A stretch of DNA of 64,000 nt from Abyssisolibacter fermentans (GCF_001559865.1 NZ_LOHE01000068.1:141208-205207); one strand, 5' to 3'. Positions 37,193-46,182 are shown, counted from the stretch's first letter. Notes: generated by a model not told the origin, from the sequence alone. Numbers and translations are program-made.

Positions 37193-37547
37193 ATTATCCA
37201 TAGAAAATTAAAAACTATGAGCAGAGAACTAAAATCTATGATTTTATGTGAATCGCTTACTCATTCTTTGAATGAGTTTCATTAATAAAGTTTTTCTGTT
37301 TATAACAAGGCGCAAGATGACGATCACCTCTATAGGTAGCGGGTATCGTTTATATTTAACAGGCAGTGCACAATCTTGCGCCTTGTTGAAACGGTGTGTT
37401 GCAATTACTACGTAATTGCTTTCGTTGTTAGAAGATATCCATTAAATTCTTGACATACCAACTCGGTATGCCTTCAAATTCACTGAAATCTTCTAATTAG
37501 AAACTTACAGCATATTATTCAAAGTTATATGAATAATCAGGGTTAAA
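37193..37547. mobile_element. AACCC-family element (copy 4, long form, reverse orientation)
   Basis: Ends TTAAACCCAGATTATCCATA and its partner TATGAATAATCAGGGTTAA. In order inside: the shared module (GAGCAGAGAACTAAAATC, GTGAATCGCTTACTC), a nested second element (37303-37427), a GATATCCATTAAATTC segment, the CATACC-AACTC-GGTATG hairpin and the ACAGCATATTATTCAAAG end. It finishes 20 bp before the start of the DUF1232 gene. Confidence 0.85.
37303..37427. mobile_element. Nested TAACAAGG-ended MITE-like element within copy 4
   Basis: A 125-bp insert starting TAACAAGG and ending CGTTG, flanked by TTA on both sides (37300-37302 and 37428-37430). A perfect 15-bp inverted repeat AACAAGGCGCAAGAT (37304-37318) / ATCTTGCGCCTTGTT (37373-37387) is followed by a small hairpin GCAATTAC-TAC-GTAATTGC (37401-37419). 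A second copy is at 61032-61157; the same host sequence without the insert occurs near 63790. Confidence 0.8.
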
Positions 37548-37566
37548 CATAGATGGAGTGAGATTA

Positions 37567-37872
37567 ATGAAAATCTTAAATTTTTTTAAGAAAATTAAGA
37601 TTATATTTAAATATTTATTTGATACAAATGTAAAATTTAGAAAAAAGATTTTGCTAATAATAGGATTAGTATACCTAATTTCACCATTAGATTTATTGCC
37701 TGACCCTGTGTTTGGTATTGGTTTAATTGATGATATATTCATATTATCATCTATAATTATTTCTATGAGAGAAAAGATTAAAGATTATGAAAAGACGTTA
37801 AAGTATGGCAGAATGAGAGATGCTGAGACAGGAAAGATTATAGATTTTAATGAATTTAATAATGAAGATTAA
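37567..37872 (+). CDS. YkvA-like membrane protein (DUF1232)
   Basis: A 101-residue protein with the DUF1232 core YLISPLDLLPDPVFGIGLIDD at about 40-60, flanked by hydrophobic stretches. The family is widespread with unknown function. The start is ATG 37567, 8 bp after GGAG; the in-frame GTG at 37558 lies in the ribosome site. A repeat element ends just upstream and a terminator follows. Confidence 0.82.
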   Translation: MKILNFFKKIKIIFKYLFDTNVKFRKKILLIIGLVYLISPLDLLPDPVFGIGLIDDIFILSSIIISMREKIKDYEKTLKYGRMRDAETGKIIDFNEFNNED

Positions 37873-37883
37873 TTATTTTTAAA

Positions 37884-37920
37884 GGTTGTGATGAGTTTAT
37901 TATTACAGCCTTTATATTTT
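37884..37920 (+). terminator. Terminator after the DUF1232 gene
   Basis: GGTTGTGAT pairs with ATTACAGCC (two G-U pairs), followed by TTTATATTTT. Confidence 0.65.
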
Positions 37921-37921
37921 A

Positions 37922-38140
37922 AGCATAGAATTAAAATCTGCGGTTTTATGTGAACTTCGAATTTAAATGAATATGAGTAAACCTATCGATTAATATCCTA
38001 AGATTATATTACAAAAAAATAATTTTAAAAGCATATAAATAATTATGTTTTATTGTATAATTTATATAGTTATGTCTCATTCAAAATATAAATAAATGCT
38101 CTATGAATTATTTAAGCTATTATTCAAGGTTATATTGGAA
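37922..38140. repeat. Decayed AACCC-family fragments
   Basis: AGCATAGAATTAAAATCTGC and TTTTATGTGAAC at 37922-37955 match the shared module, and GCTATTATTCAAGGTTATAT near 38113-38132 matches a reversed left end. The 460-bp gap before the next gene otherwise shows only AT-rich sequence. Confidence 0.4.
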
Positions 38141-38330
38141 ACAATATTTTCATAATACATATGAAATTTAAAACTATTATAAAATCAGGATAAAAATAAT
38201 TTTAGTTCTGTATTTCAAAAAATTTAACTTTTAGAATTATATTTATAAGATTTATTATTAAAATAAAATTAGTAGATTACAATGGAGTTATTTACAAAGG
38301 TATTTGTAATTATTTAAAGGAGTGTAATTA

Positions 38331-38891
38331 GTGTTAATTGAGGTATTAAGAGGTTATGGCTTAGTTGGTATTTTTATATTGGCATTAATGGAAGCAATTT
38401 TTTTACCTGTACCTGTTGAAACGTTATTAATACCATTTTTAATAGTAAAACCTAAATTGTATGTTTTGGCTGTAGTGTTAAGTACAGCTGGTTCTGTTTT
38501 GGGTGCAATGATAGGTCATACCATTGGGAAAATAGGTGGTAAAAAAATAGTTTATAAGTACATAAATAATAATAAAATAGATAAAGTGCATGAATTATTT
38601 AATAGATATGGTACTCTTGCTGTTGCTATAGCAGCGCTTACACCACTTCCTTATAAAATATTTGCGATAATATCAGGGATTCTTGATATGAAAAGAGAAA
38701 AACTCGCAATTATTGCACTTATAAGCAGAGGAATTAGATTTTTAATTGTAGGCTTTATTACCATTAGATATGGTGGTAAATTTTTTGCAAAACTGAATAG
38801 TACTACTATTGATGTAAAAATATTGGTTATTTTAAGTGCGATATTTATTATATATTTAGTGAGTAAAATTATTACACATAAAGAAAGGTAG
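38331..38891 (+). CDS. DedA/YqaA-type VTT-domain membrane protein
   Basis: A 186-residue membrane protein with a GTG start after AAAGGAG. It has the VTT/SNARE-associated pattern: an early Glu in LMEAIFLPVPVE, a GSVLGAMIGHTIGKIGG segment, and a late RGIRFLI amphipathic region, with about four to five hydrophobic stretches. The wider family includes polyprenyl-phosphate and phospholipid flippases; specific function unknown. It is 10 bp upstream of queT. Confidence 0.8.
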   Translation: MLIEVLRGYGLVGIFILALMEAIFLPVPVETLLIPFLIVKPKLYVLAVVLSTAGSVLGAMIGHTIGKIGGKKIVYKYINNNKIDKVHELFNRYGTLAVAIAALTPLPYKIFAIISGILDMKREKLAIIALISRGIRFLIVGFITIRYGGKFFAKLNSTTIDVKILVILSAIFIIYLVSKIITHKER

Positions 38892-38901
38892 AGTTTAATA
38901 T

Positions 38902-39423
38902 ATGAAAAGAAGAAACAAAACAAAGTATATTGTTTTAACAGGATTGATTGCAGCTATATATGTTGTTATAACAGTAGCTTTTTCTTTTATGAGTTATGAG
39001 GCTGTGCAATTTAGGATATCTGAGATAATGGTACTCTTTGCTTTTATAGATCCTTTGTATATCCCAGGATTAGTAATAGGATGTTTTATAGCAAATTTAT
39101 ATGGACCTTTTGGTATTGTTGATGCTATAGTTGGAAGTACAGCTACATTCTTTGCAGTCTATATGATAAGCAAATGCAGATACTGGTTTAAGGATAAGTA
39201 TAGAGGTTTATTTATGGCAAGCTTATTCCCTGCACTTTCAAGTTCAATAATAGCACTACAAATATATGTTGTCGGTGGAGGTTCATTTTTGTATTGGACT
39301 ATTATGATTGGGTTTGGTGAGCTTGTTGTAGTAACATTAGTAGGTTTTCCTCTGTTTAGCTATATATTATCAAAACCAAGATGGGTAAATTTGTTGACTA
39401 TAAGCAGAGAACCCAAATCTTAG
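38902..39423 (+). CDS. queT: QueT-family transporter (queuosine precursor, ECF S component)
   Basis: A 173-residue membrane protein with five to six helices. GLIAAIYVVITVAFSFMSY and VQFRISEIMVLFAFIDP near the N-terminus and the IANLYGPFGIVDAIVGS segment are characteristic of the QueT/DUF988 family, which takes up queuosine precursors with an ECF energising module. No preQ1 riboswitch was seen. The last seven codons, including the TAG stop, lie inside a repeat unit that starts at 39404, so the native C-terminus has been replaced or extended. Confidence 0.85.
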   Translation: MKRRNKTKYIVLTGLIAAIYVVITVAFSFMSYEAVQFRISEIMVLFAFIDPLYIPGLVIGCFIANLYGPFGIVDAIVGSTATFFAVYMISKCRYWFKDKYRGLFMASLFPALSSSIIALQIYVVGGGSFLYWTIMIGFGELVVVTLVGFPLFSYILSKPRWVNLLTISREPKS

Positions 39424-39900
39424 ATTTTGAGCAGGGAACTAAAATCTATGATTTTATGTGAGTCGCTTACTCCTGAGTAGAGAACAGAAATCTGCGATTT
39501 CTTGTGAATCACTTACTCCTAGGAATGAAATGAGTAGTGAGTTTCATATTAGAGAGGAGTAGGAGGTACAACTCCGCTTACTCCTAGGAACGAAGTGAGT
39601 AGGAGTTACAGATTGAAAGATAAAAGAAAAAACAAGTAAAAAAGTTAAAAATTAAAAAAGATAATAAAAAAATGAGTAAGGCACAGCTTAAGAAAGCAGA
39701 GAACCCAAATCTTAGATTTTGAGCAGGGAACTAAAATCTATGATTTTATGTGAGTCGCTTACTCCTGAGTAGAGAACAGAAATCTGCGATTTCTTGTGAA
39801 TCACTTACTCCTAGGAATGAAATGAGTAGTGAGTTTCATATTAGAGAGGAGTAGGAGTTACAGTTTGAAAGATAAAAGAGAGTATAAGTAAAAAAGTGAA
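39404..39900. repeat. Tandem array of the shared module, two units 292 bp apart
   Basis: Units start GCAGAGAACCCAAATCTTAG at 39404 and 39696. About 160 bp are identical (39404-39563 against 39696-39855). Unit 1 then carries about 40 extra bases containing ACTCCGCTTACTCCTAGG, bounded by two GAGTAGGAG copies; unit 2 lacks them, as if deleted by recombination between those short repeats. Each unit holds two module copies (ACTAAAATCTATG and ACAGAAATCTGCG). It overlaps the 3' end of queT and fills the gap to the next gene. Confidence 0.85.
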
Positions 39901-39945
39901 ATTTACAATAAAGAACTATAAAAAAGTTGAAGTAGGTGTTATAAA

Positions 39946-41124
39946 ATGAATGAAGTTAAGCAATTATTAAATGAAATAATAAATGAAAATAAATTAATAT
40001 ATGGCATTCTTAGCAGCAGAAAGAGGAAGCTAGGCAATTTAGATAAAGATATAAAAAAAGTTACATTTAAGTTTGTAAAGTTAAAAGAAGAGGTCTTTGT
40101 ACAAGTACAATTACAGTCAGATAAACAGGTTTTCCATAAAAATTTAGCATTACATACTGCTGTTAATGAATTAATGAATCTTTTTAGTGCAGGATTTAAG
40201 CAATCAAACATATTTACAATAGAAAATGATTATCAGATTTTTATTAATAAAGATATGACTTGTAAGATTTTAAGGAAAAAAGCTACAAAGAAGACAGGTA
40301 GTTTAGAGCATAACAGAGAAAAAAAATACATATTACAGGACAATAAAGAATGTGCATTTTTATATAAACTAGGTATAATGAATAAACAAGGAAAGGTTCT
40401 TTCTAAAAAATTTGATAAATTCAAGCAGCTTAATAGATTTTTAGAGTTGGTTGAAGATTGTCTTGAAAATATTAATAATGATAAAGAATTTGTAATTATA
40501 GATTTTGGTTGTGGCAAATCTTATCTTACATTTGCGTTATATCATTATTTAGTGGAGATAAGAAAAATGAACGTGAGAATAATTGGATTAGACTTAAAAA
40601 AAGACGTTATAGAATTTTGTAATAAAACTGCTAGGGAGCTAAGTTATGATAAACTTGAATTTATACACGGTGATATTAAAGGATATAATGAAGTAGATAA
40701 GGTGGATATGGTTATTACACTACATGCATGTGATACTGCAACAGATGATGCATTAGTGAAGGCTGTTAACTGGGGAGCAGACATTATATTATCAGTACCA
40801 TGCTGTCAGCATGAACTATTTGGTAAGATACATAATCCTATCATGGAATCCATGGAAAAGTATGGTATAATCAAAGAGAGAATGGCATCATTAATTACGG
40901 ATAGTTTAAGAGCAAATGTTTTGGAAATAGTAGGATATTCAACTCAGATTGTAGAATTTATAAATATGGAACATACACCAAAGAATTTGATGATTAGAGC
41001 TGTAAAAAATGATAAATTAGATAATTCTAAGTCTATAAAAGCATATAAGGACTTAGTAAGTTTTTGGAATATAAAACCGTATATTGAAGATGCTATGGGA
41101 GAAAGATTACAGAAAAATATATAA
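39946..41124 (+). CDS. SAM-dependent methyltransferase (Methyltransf_32 / METTL25-like)
   Basis: A 392-residue protein. The C-terminal two thirds form a class I methyltransferase: VIIDFGCGKSYLTFALYHYL near 182-201 binds SAM, then IIGLDLKKDVIEFC, and TLHACDTATDDALVK with an SVPCCQHEL motif typical of Methyltransf_32. The N-terminal ~150 residues lack a recognised domain. Substrate unknown, possibly RNA. Ribosome site is weak (AGTAGGTG). Confidence 0.8.
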   Translation: MNEVKQLLNEIINENKLIYGILSSRKRKLGNLDKDIKKVTFKFVKLKEEVFVQVQLQSDKQVFHKNLALHTAVNELMNLFSAGFKQSNIFTIENDYQIFINKDMTCKILRKKATKKTGSLEHNREKKYILQDNKECAFLYKLGIMNKQGKVLSKKFDKFKQLNRFLELVEDCLENINNDKEFVIIDFGCGKSYLTFALYHYLVEIRKMNVRIIGLDLKKDVIEFCNKTARELSYDKLEFIHGDIKGYNEVDKVDMVITLHACDTATDDALVKAVNWGADIILSVPCCQHELFGKIHNPIMESMEKYGIIKERMASLITDSLRANVLEIVGYSTQIVEFINMEHTPKNLMIRAVKNDKLDNSKSIKAYKDLVSFWNIKPYIEDAMGERLQKNI

Positions 41125-41126
41125 AT

Positions 41127-41183
41127 TTAACCTTGATTATTCATATAACGTTGAACAATATGCTATGAATAATCTGGGTTTAA
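41127..41183. mobile_element. Minimal AACCC-family element (copy 5, about 57 bp)
   Basis: TTAACCTTGATTATTCATA at the left, CAATATGC in the middle, TATGAATAATCTGGGTTTAA at the right. It is essentially a single long inverted repeat and starts 3 bp after the methyltransferase stop. Confidence 0.8.
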
Positions 41184-41245
41184 AATATTTTCTTAGAGAA
41201 AAGGCTTATTTATTAGGAATTAAAAATGTATAGGAGGTATTTAAT

Positions 41246-42697
41246 ATGGAAAATGTATTGAAAGGCTTAAAACCGGAGGGCGTTTTTAAGTATTTTGAAG
41301 AAATATCGTATATTCCAAGATGCTCTGGTGATGAAAAAAGGATTAGTGATTATTTAGTTGAATTCGCCAAAAAGAATGGATTAGATTATACTCAAGAAGA
41401 TTGCTTAAATGTAATTATAAGAAAACCTGCTTCAAAAGGTTATGAAAATGCTCCAACAGTTATACTTCAAGGTCATATGGATATGGTATGTGAAAAAAAC
41501 GACGATGTACAGCATAATTTCTGCAAAGATCCTTTGAAGCTTGTAGTTGATGGAGATATGATTAAAGCGGACGGGACAACTTTAGGAGCAGATAATGGAA
41601 TAGCTGTAGCTTATTGTTTAGCTCTATTAGCTGATGAAACATTGCAGCACCCAGCAATAGAGGCATTTTTTACTATTGATGAAGAAAGAGGAATGACAGG
41701 TGTTATGAATTTAAACCCTGAAGATGTAAAAGGGTCAATACTTATAAATTTAGATTCTGAAGAAGAAGGAGAATTTTGCGTTTCATGTGCTGGAGGAGTA
41801 AATAGTATTGTTGAAATAAAAGCAGAATATACAGATGTTGATTCTAAATTTGATGGATTTTATAAAGTCAAAATCAGGGGCTTAAAAGGCGGACATTCAG
41901 GAGGCGAGATACATAAAGGAAGAGGAAATTCTAACAAAATAATAGGAAGAGTTTTAAATGCTTTTGATTTCGATTTTGTATTGGCAGATATTAAAGGAGG
42001 AGCTAAATCCAATGCGATACCAAGAGAAGCAGAAGCTTTAATAGGTATTAAAAATGAAGATAAATCAAAATTAGAAGAGGCAATTAAGCAATTAGATAGT
42101 ACTCTAAAGGCTGAATTAAGCGTTACAGATTCTGCTGTTAGAATAGAACTAGAAGCTACAGAAATACCATCAAAAATATTTTCTAACGATGTTAAAAACA
42201 GTGTAATAGCTTTACTTACTATAATAATCAATGGCGTACAAACAATGAGCATGTCAATAGAAGATTTGGTAGAAAGCTCTACAAGTTTAGGTGTTGTAAA
42301 AATAGAAAATGATGTTATTAAATTTGTATGTGCATTAAGAAGCTCAGTTGATAGCTTAAAACAATATATGGTAACTCAAATAGCGAAAGCAGCAGAATTA
42401 GTTGGTGCAAATTTTAGAACTAAATCAGATTATCCAGGCTGGGAGTACAAAGAAGCATCAGAAATAAGGGATTTATGTGCAAAAGTTTTTGAAGAAATGT
42501 ATGGTAAACAACCTAAGATTATGGCTATACATGCAGGTTTGGAATGTGGATTTTTAAAAGAAAAACTTGGTGACATAGACATGATATCATTTGGGCCAGA
42601 TACATTTGACGTACACACACCTGATGAACATGTAAGCATATCATCTGTTAAGAGAACTTATGAGTATCTTCTTGAGGTGTTAAAGAATATAAAGTAA
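41246..42697 (+). CDS. pepD: Aminoacyl-histidine dipeptidase (PepD, M20C)
   Basis: A 483-residue metallopeptidase that cleaves Xaa-His dipeptides such as carnosine. It has YIPRCSGDEKRIS at the start, a VILQGHMDMVCEK metal motif, TLGADNGIAVAY, FFTIDEERGMTG with the catalytic Glu, LDSEEEGEF, and a final HAGLECG motif. Length is normal. Strong ATAGGAGGT site. Confidence 0.95.
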   Translation: MENVLKGLKPEGVFKYFEEISYIPRCSGDEKRISDYLVEFAKKNGLDYTQEDCLNVIIRKPASKGYENAPTVILQGHMDMVCEKNDDVQHNFCKDPLKLVVDGDMIKADGTTLGADNGIAVAYCLALLADETLQHPAIEAFFTIDEERGMTGVMNLNPEDVKGSILINLDSEEEGEFCVSCAGGVNSIVEIKAEYTDVDSKFDGFYKVKIRGLKGGHSGGEIHKGRGNSNKIIGRVLNAFDFDFVLADIKGGAKSNAIPREAEALIGIKNEDKSKLEEAIKQLDSTLKAELSVTDSAVRIELEATEIPSKIFSNDVKNSVIALLTIIINGVQTMSMSIEDLVESSTSLGVVKIENDVIKFVCALRSSVDSLKQYMVTQIAKAAELVGANFRTKSDYPGWEYKEASEIRDLCAKVFEEMYGKQPKIMAIHAGLECGFLKEKLGDIDMISFGPDTFDVHTPDEHVSISSVKRTYEYLLEVLKNIK

Positions 42698-42732
42698 AGC
42701 TAAAAAGCATTACAATATAATAAAATTTATTA

Positions 42733-42773
42733 AAACTAGTAGGTTTATAAGTTAAGAACTTACTAGTTTTTTA
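42733..42773 (+). terminator. Rho-independent terminator after pepD
   Basis: AAACTAGTAGGTT pairs with AACTTACTAGTTT (13 bp with one G-U), followed by a T run. Confidence 0.8.
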
Positions 42774-42843
42774 TATAGTTGTAAATCTTAAAGCATATCA
42801 AACCATTTTAGTATTAGCTTGTGATTTTTAACATTAATCTAAC

Positions 42844-42871
42844 TTACAAAATAATTAAAAGATGATATAAT
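42844..42871 (+). promoter_or_regulatory. Candidate promoter for the DUF1292-apeA-HAD group
   Basis: TTACAA (42844-42849) and TATAAT (42866-42871) with a 16-bp spacer, 49 bp before the first start codon. Confidence 0.5.
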
Positions 42872-42919
42872 AGCACTATATAGATTTAGTTGAACAAATA
42901 AAGCTTTGGAGGATAATTT

Positions 42920-43141
42920 ATGACTAATAATTGCATCAGTATATGTGTAGATGGAAAAAATGTTGATTGTAAAATTATGGCATCTTTTGTGATGAAAAGT
43001 AATGAATATGTTATACTTTTAAATGAGAAGGAAAATGAAGCTTATGCTTTTAAGGTGATAGATGATGAGTTTAAGATTATTGATGATGAAAATGAATTAG
43101 ATGACGTTATGAAAATTCTACATAAAGGGTATAAGCATTAA
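42920..43141 (+). CDS. DUF1292-like small protein
   Basis: A 73-residue acidic protein with alternating strands (YVILLNEKENEAYAFKVIDD) and a conserved-looking acidic C-terminal helix (DDENELDDVMKIL), resembling the YrzB/DUF1292 family. Function unknown. TGGAGGAT site; 20 bp from the M18 aminopeptidase. Confidence 0.65.
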   Translation: MTNNCISICVDGKNVDCKIMASFVMKSNEYVILLNEKENEAYAFKVIDDEFKIIDDENELDDVMKILHKGYKH

Positions 43142-43161
43142 TTTATAAAGGAGTGGTTTAG

Positions 43162-44460
43162 TTGAATAAAGAACAAATTTTTGCTCAAGAATTGATTGAT
43201 TTTGTTTCAAATAGTACATGCTCATTTTATGCAGTAAAAACTATTAAACAAACTTTACTAAAAAATAATTTTGTAGAGTTAGATTTGAAGAATAGTTGGG
43301 ATTTAGAAAAGGAAGGCAAGTATTTTATTACAAAAAATGACTCTGCTATTATAGCTTTTGTAGTAGGTAATGGTGAAATAGAAAGAGATGGGTTTAAAAT
43401 AGTAGGCGCACATACTGATTCTCCTAGTATTAAAATCAAGCCAAATCCTGAGAGTTTAAAAGCTGGTTGTTTAGTATTAAACACAGAACCATATGGTGGA
43501 CCAATAATCAATACTTGGTTTGATAGACCATTATCATTAGCGGGAAGAGTTGCTTTAAAGAGTGATGATATTTTAAATCCAGAATATAGATTTATTGATT
43601 TTAGAAGACCATTATTAATGATACCTAATTTAGCAATACATTTTAATAGAAAGGTTAATGAGGGAGTTGCAATAAATCCACAAAAAGAATTAATACCTAT
43701 ATTAAGTATGATAGATGATGAATTAAATAAAGATGACTACTTATTAAAAATGATAGCAGAAGAACTTACTGTGGACGTTCAAGATATATTAGATGTTGAA
43801 TTATTGACATATGAGTTTGAAAAGGGTTGTTTATTAGGCGCAAATGAAGAATTTATATCATGTGGTAGATTAGATGATTTGGCCATGGTACATGCGGGGC
43901 TAGAAGCTTTAGTTAATAGTAAACCTTCCAGAGCAACAAATGTATTAGTATGTTTTGATAATGAAGAAATAGGAAGCTCTACAAGACAAGGAGCAAATTC
44001 TCCATTACTAAGGAATTTATTAGAGAGAATTACTCTTGAGCTTGGTAAAAGCAAAGTTGAGTATTTAAGATGCATAGAAAATTCATTCTTGATATCTTCT
44101 GACATGGCACAAGCTGTACATCCAAATTATGCAGAGAAATATGATCCAAGCGCACAATGTATAATCAACAAAGGTCCGACTGTTAAAATTAGTGCAAAAT
44201 ACAGTTATTCAAGTGATGGTGACACAATATCAGTTTTCGAACAGCTTTGCAAAAAAGCTCAAGTTCCATGTCAAAAGTTTGTTAATCGTTCAGATGAGCG
44301 TGGTGGAATGACTATAGGACCTATTACTGCAAGTAATCTAGGTATTAGAATTGTAGACGTTGGGAATCCTATGTTAGCAATGCATTCTATTAGAGAATTT
44401 GCAGGTGTATATGATCATTACTATATAAAAGAGGTATTTAAAGAATTCTATAATCTATAG
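43162..44460 (+). CDS. M18 family aminopeptidase
   Basis: A 432-residue aspartyl-aminopeptidase-type enzyme (M18). Zinc and catalytic motifs are GAHTDSPSIKIKP, an ISCGRLDDLAM segment, VCFDNEEIGSSTRQGA, and a late VDVGNPMLAMHSIRE. It trims N-terminal residues from peptides in the cytoplasm. TTG start after AAAGGAGTG. Confidence 0.94.
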   Translation: MNKEQIFAQELIDFVSNSTCSFYAVKTIKQTLLKNNFVELDLKNSWDLEKEGKYFITKNDSAIIAFVVGNGEIERDGFKIVGAHTDSPSIKIKPNPESLKAGCLVLNTEPYGGPIINTWFDRPLSLAGRVALKSDDILNPEYRFIDFRRPLLMIPNLAIHFNRKVNEGVAINPQKELIPILSMIDDELNKDDYLLKMIAEELTVDVQDILDVELLTYEFEKGCLLGANEEFISCGRLDDLAMVHAGLEALVNSKPSRATNVLVCFDNEEIGSSTRQGANSPLLRNLLERITLELGKSKVEYLRCIENSFLISSDMAQAVHPNYAEKYDPSAQCIINKGPTVKISAKYSYSSDGDTISVFEQLCKKAQVPCQKFVNRSDERGGMTIGPITASNLGIRIVDVGNPMLAMHSIREFAGVYDHYYIKEVFKEFYNL

Positions 44461-44481
44461 AGAAATATTTGGGGTGTAAGA

Positions 44482-45318
44482 ATGAAGTATAAGCTTATAT
44501 CTATTGATTTAGATGGAACATTGTTAAATGATAAAAAGGAAATATCTCAAGAAGATATTGATACTTTACAAAAGCTATCAGACTTAGGAATTGAAATTAT
44601 TGTAGCAACAGGTAGGAGTTATTGGTCTGCAAAGCAATTTTTAAAAAATAGTGTGTTAGAATCTGTTATTATGGCCAATAATGGTAATATAGTTAGGAAT
44701 ATAATAAATGATGAAGTGATTTTATCTAAATATTTACCAAATGAAGATTTTTACTCATTATTAAAAGAAGGGCGTAAAATGGATTTGTATCCTATTATAC
44801 ACGCTGATCATTATCAAGAAGGCTATGATTTAATAATTGAATTAGATAAGAATCATTTAAAGTATTCAAATTACTTGAATAGTACTATTGATAGGTATAA
44901 AAAAATAGAAAATGCTTTAAATTATAATAGTGGTAGAATTTTATCTGTATGCTATTTGTCTAGTGTTGATGTGTTAGAAAAATTTCATAATATTCTTATT
45001 AATAAATATAGTGGGTTATATGCTTGTCATATATTAAAAACACTCACAAAAGTTGGACCAATGCTGGAAGTAATGAATCCTAATGGATCCAAGTGGAATT
45101 CAATAAAAGAATATGCTTTAACAAAAGGTATAAAAAGTGATGAAATCATTTCTATAGGTGACGATACTAATGATTTATGTATGATAAAAGAAGCAGGTCT
45201 GGGAATAGCTATGAAAAATGCACATGATGATATAAAAAAATATGCAGATAAAATTTCTGGTAAGACGAATAATGAATGTGGAGTTAGTGCTGTTTTAACA
45301 GAAATATTTGGATTCTAA
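44482..45318 (+). CDS. Cof-type HAD-superfamily phosphatase
   Basis: A 278-residue type IIB HAD hydrolase. Motif I is DLDGTLLND near residues 9-17, motif II is VATGRS, the lysine is in the SKWNSIKEYA region, and motifs III-IV are SIGDDTNDLCMIKEAG. Such enzymes dephosphorylate sugar phosphates or flavin and pyridoxal phosphates; the substrate is not evident. It is 21 bp after the M18 gene. Confidence 0.88.
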   Translation: MKYKLISIDLDGTLLNDKKEISQEDIDTLQKLSDLGIEIIVATGRSYWSAKQFLKNSVLESVIMANNGNIVRNIINDEVILSKYLPNEDFYSLLKEGRKMDLYPIIHADHYQEGYDLIIELDKNHLKYSNYLNSTIDRYKKIENALNYNSGRILSVCYLSSVDVLEKFHNILINKYSGLYACHILKTLTKVGPMLEVMNPNGSKWNSIKEYALTKGIKSDEIISIGDDTNDLCMIKEAGLGIAMKNAHDDIKKYADKISGKTNNECGVSAVLTEIFGF

Positions 45319-45389
45319 TTGGACATATTTATGGAAATTTGATATTATAAGCAAGTGAGTAATTATGTGAAGATGAAGGAGAGAAAACA

Positions 45390-46136
45390 ATGGACAAAAA
45401 TAAGGTTTTAGCAATTGTTGAAGGAAAAGAAATAACTGAAAAAGATGTTGATTTTTTATTAGCAGGTATTGGTCCTCAGCAAGCTATGCAATTTAACAAT
45501 GAAGAAGGAAGAAAAAGATTGTTAGATGAATTAATTAACCAAGAAATGTTTTACTTAGAAGCTATAGAAAAAAGTTATGATAAAGAGGAAGCTTTTAAGC
45601 TTGAATTACAAAAGGCAAAAGAGAATATCTTAAAGCAAATGGCTATAAGAGAATTATTAGATAATATCCAAGTAACTGATGAAGAAGTCAAAGAATTCTA
45701 CGAAGAACATAAAGAGCAGTTTGTTAGCCCTGAGAGTGTAAGAGCACAACATATATTAGTAAAAGAAGAAGATAAAGCAAAAGAAATACTTGCTGAGATT
45801 AAAGAAGGTTTAAGTTTTGAAGAAGCAGCTAAAAAATATTCCGAATGTCCATCAAAAGCTCAAGGAGGAGATTTGGGAGAATTCACCAAAGGTAAAATGG
45901 TTCCTGAATTTGAAGCAGTAGCATTTGAATTAGCAGTTGGTGAATTAAGTGATTTAGTTAAAACTCAATTTGGATACCATATAATAAAAGTAACTGATAA
46001 GAAAGAAAAAGGAACTAAGAACTTTGAAGAAGTTAAGAGTCAGATTAAAAATCAAATTTTAGCTATGAAACAAAATAAAGAATATTTAGATAAAACAAAT
46101 AGTCTTAGAAGCAAGTTTAAATTCGAAGTTAAATAA
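45390..46136 (+). CDS. Peptidyl-prolyl cis-trans isomerase, parvulin type, cytoplasmic
   Basis: A 248-residue protein with an N-terminal SurA/trigger-like helical part (about 1-110) and a PpiC rotamase domain (about 114-205: VRAQHILV, SECPSKAQGGDLGEF, VKTQFGYHIIKV). Unlike PrsA it has no signal peptide or lipobox, so it should act inside the cell as a folding helper. It has its own ribosome site and a strong terminator. Confidence 0.9.
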   Translation: MDKNKVLAIVEGKEITEKDVDFLLAGIGPQQAMQFNNEEGRKRLLDELINQEMFYLEAIEKSYDKEEAFKLELQKAKENILKQMAIRELLDNIQVTDEEVKEFYEEHKEQFVSPESVRAQHILVKEEDKAKEILAEIKEGLSFEEAAKKYSECPSKAQGGDLGEFTKGKMVPEFEAVAFELAVGELSDLVKTQFGYHIIKVTDKKEKGTKNFEEVKSQIKNQILAMKQNKEYLDKTNSLRSKFKFEVK

Positions 46137-46146
46137 CAGACAGAAC

Positions 46147-46182
46147 AAATGACTGCCTCAGAAATTTTGGGGCAGTCATTTT
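46147..46182 (+). terminator. Rho-independent terminator after the parvulin gene
   Basis: AAATGACTGCC pairs with GGCAGTCATTTT. Its T tract runs into the left end of a repeat element at 46181. Confidence 0.85.

Noticed and set aside
38200..38330. preQ1 riboswitch upstream of the DedA-queT pair
   Set aside because: I looked for the short preQ1 hairpin with its A-rich tail and found none.
39404..39900. Second periodic repeat as a CRISPR array or attachment site
   Set aside because: Only two units of 292 bp, no spacers, no integrase or tRNA nearby; it is the same dispersed module.
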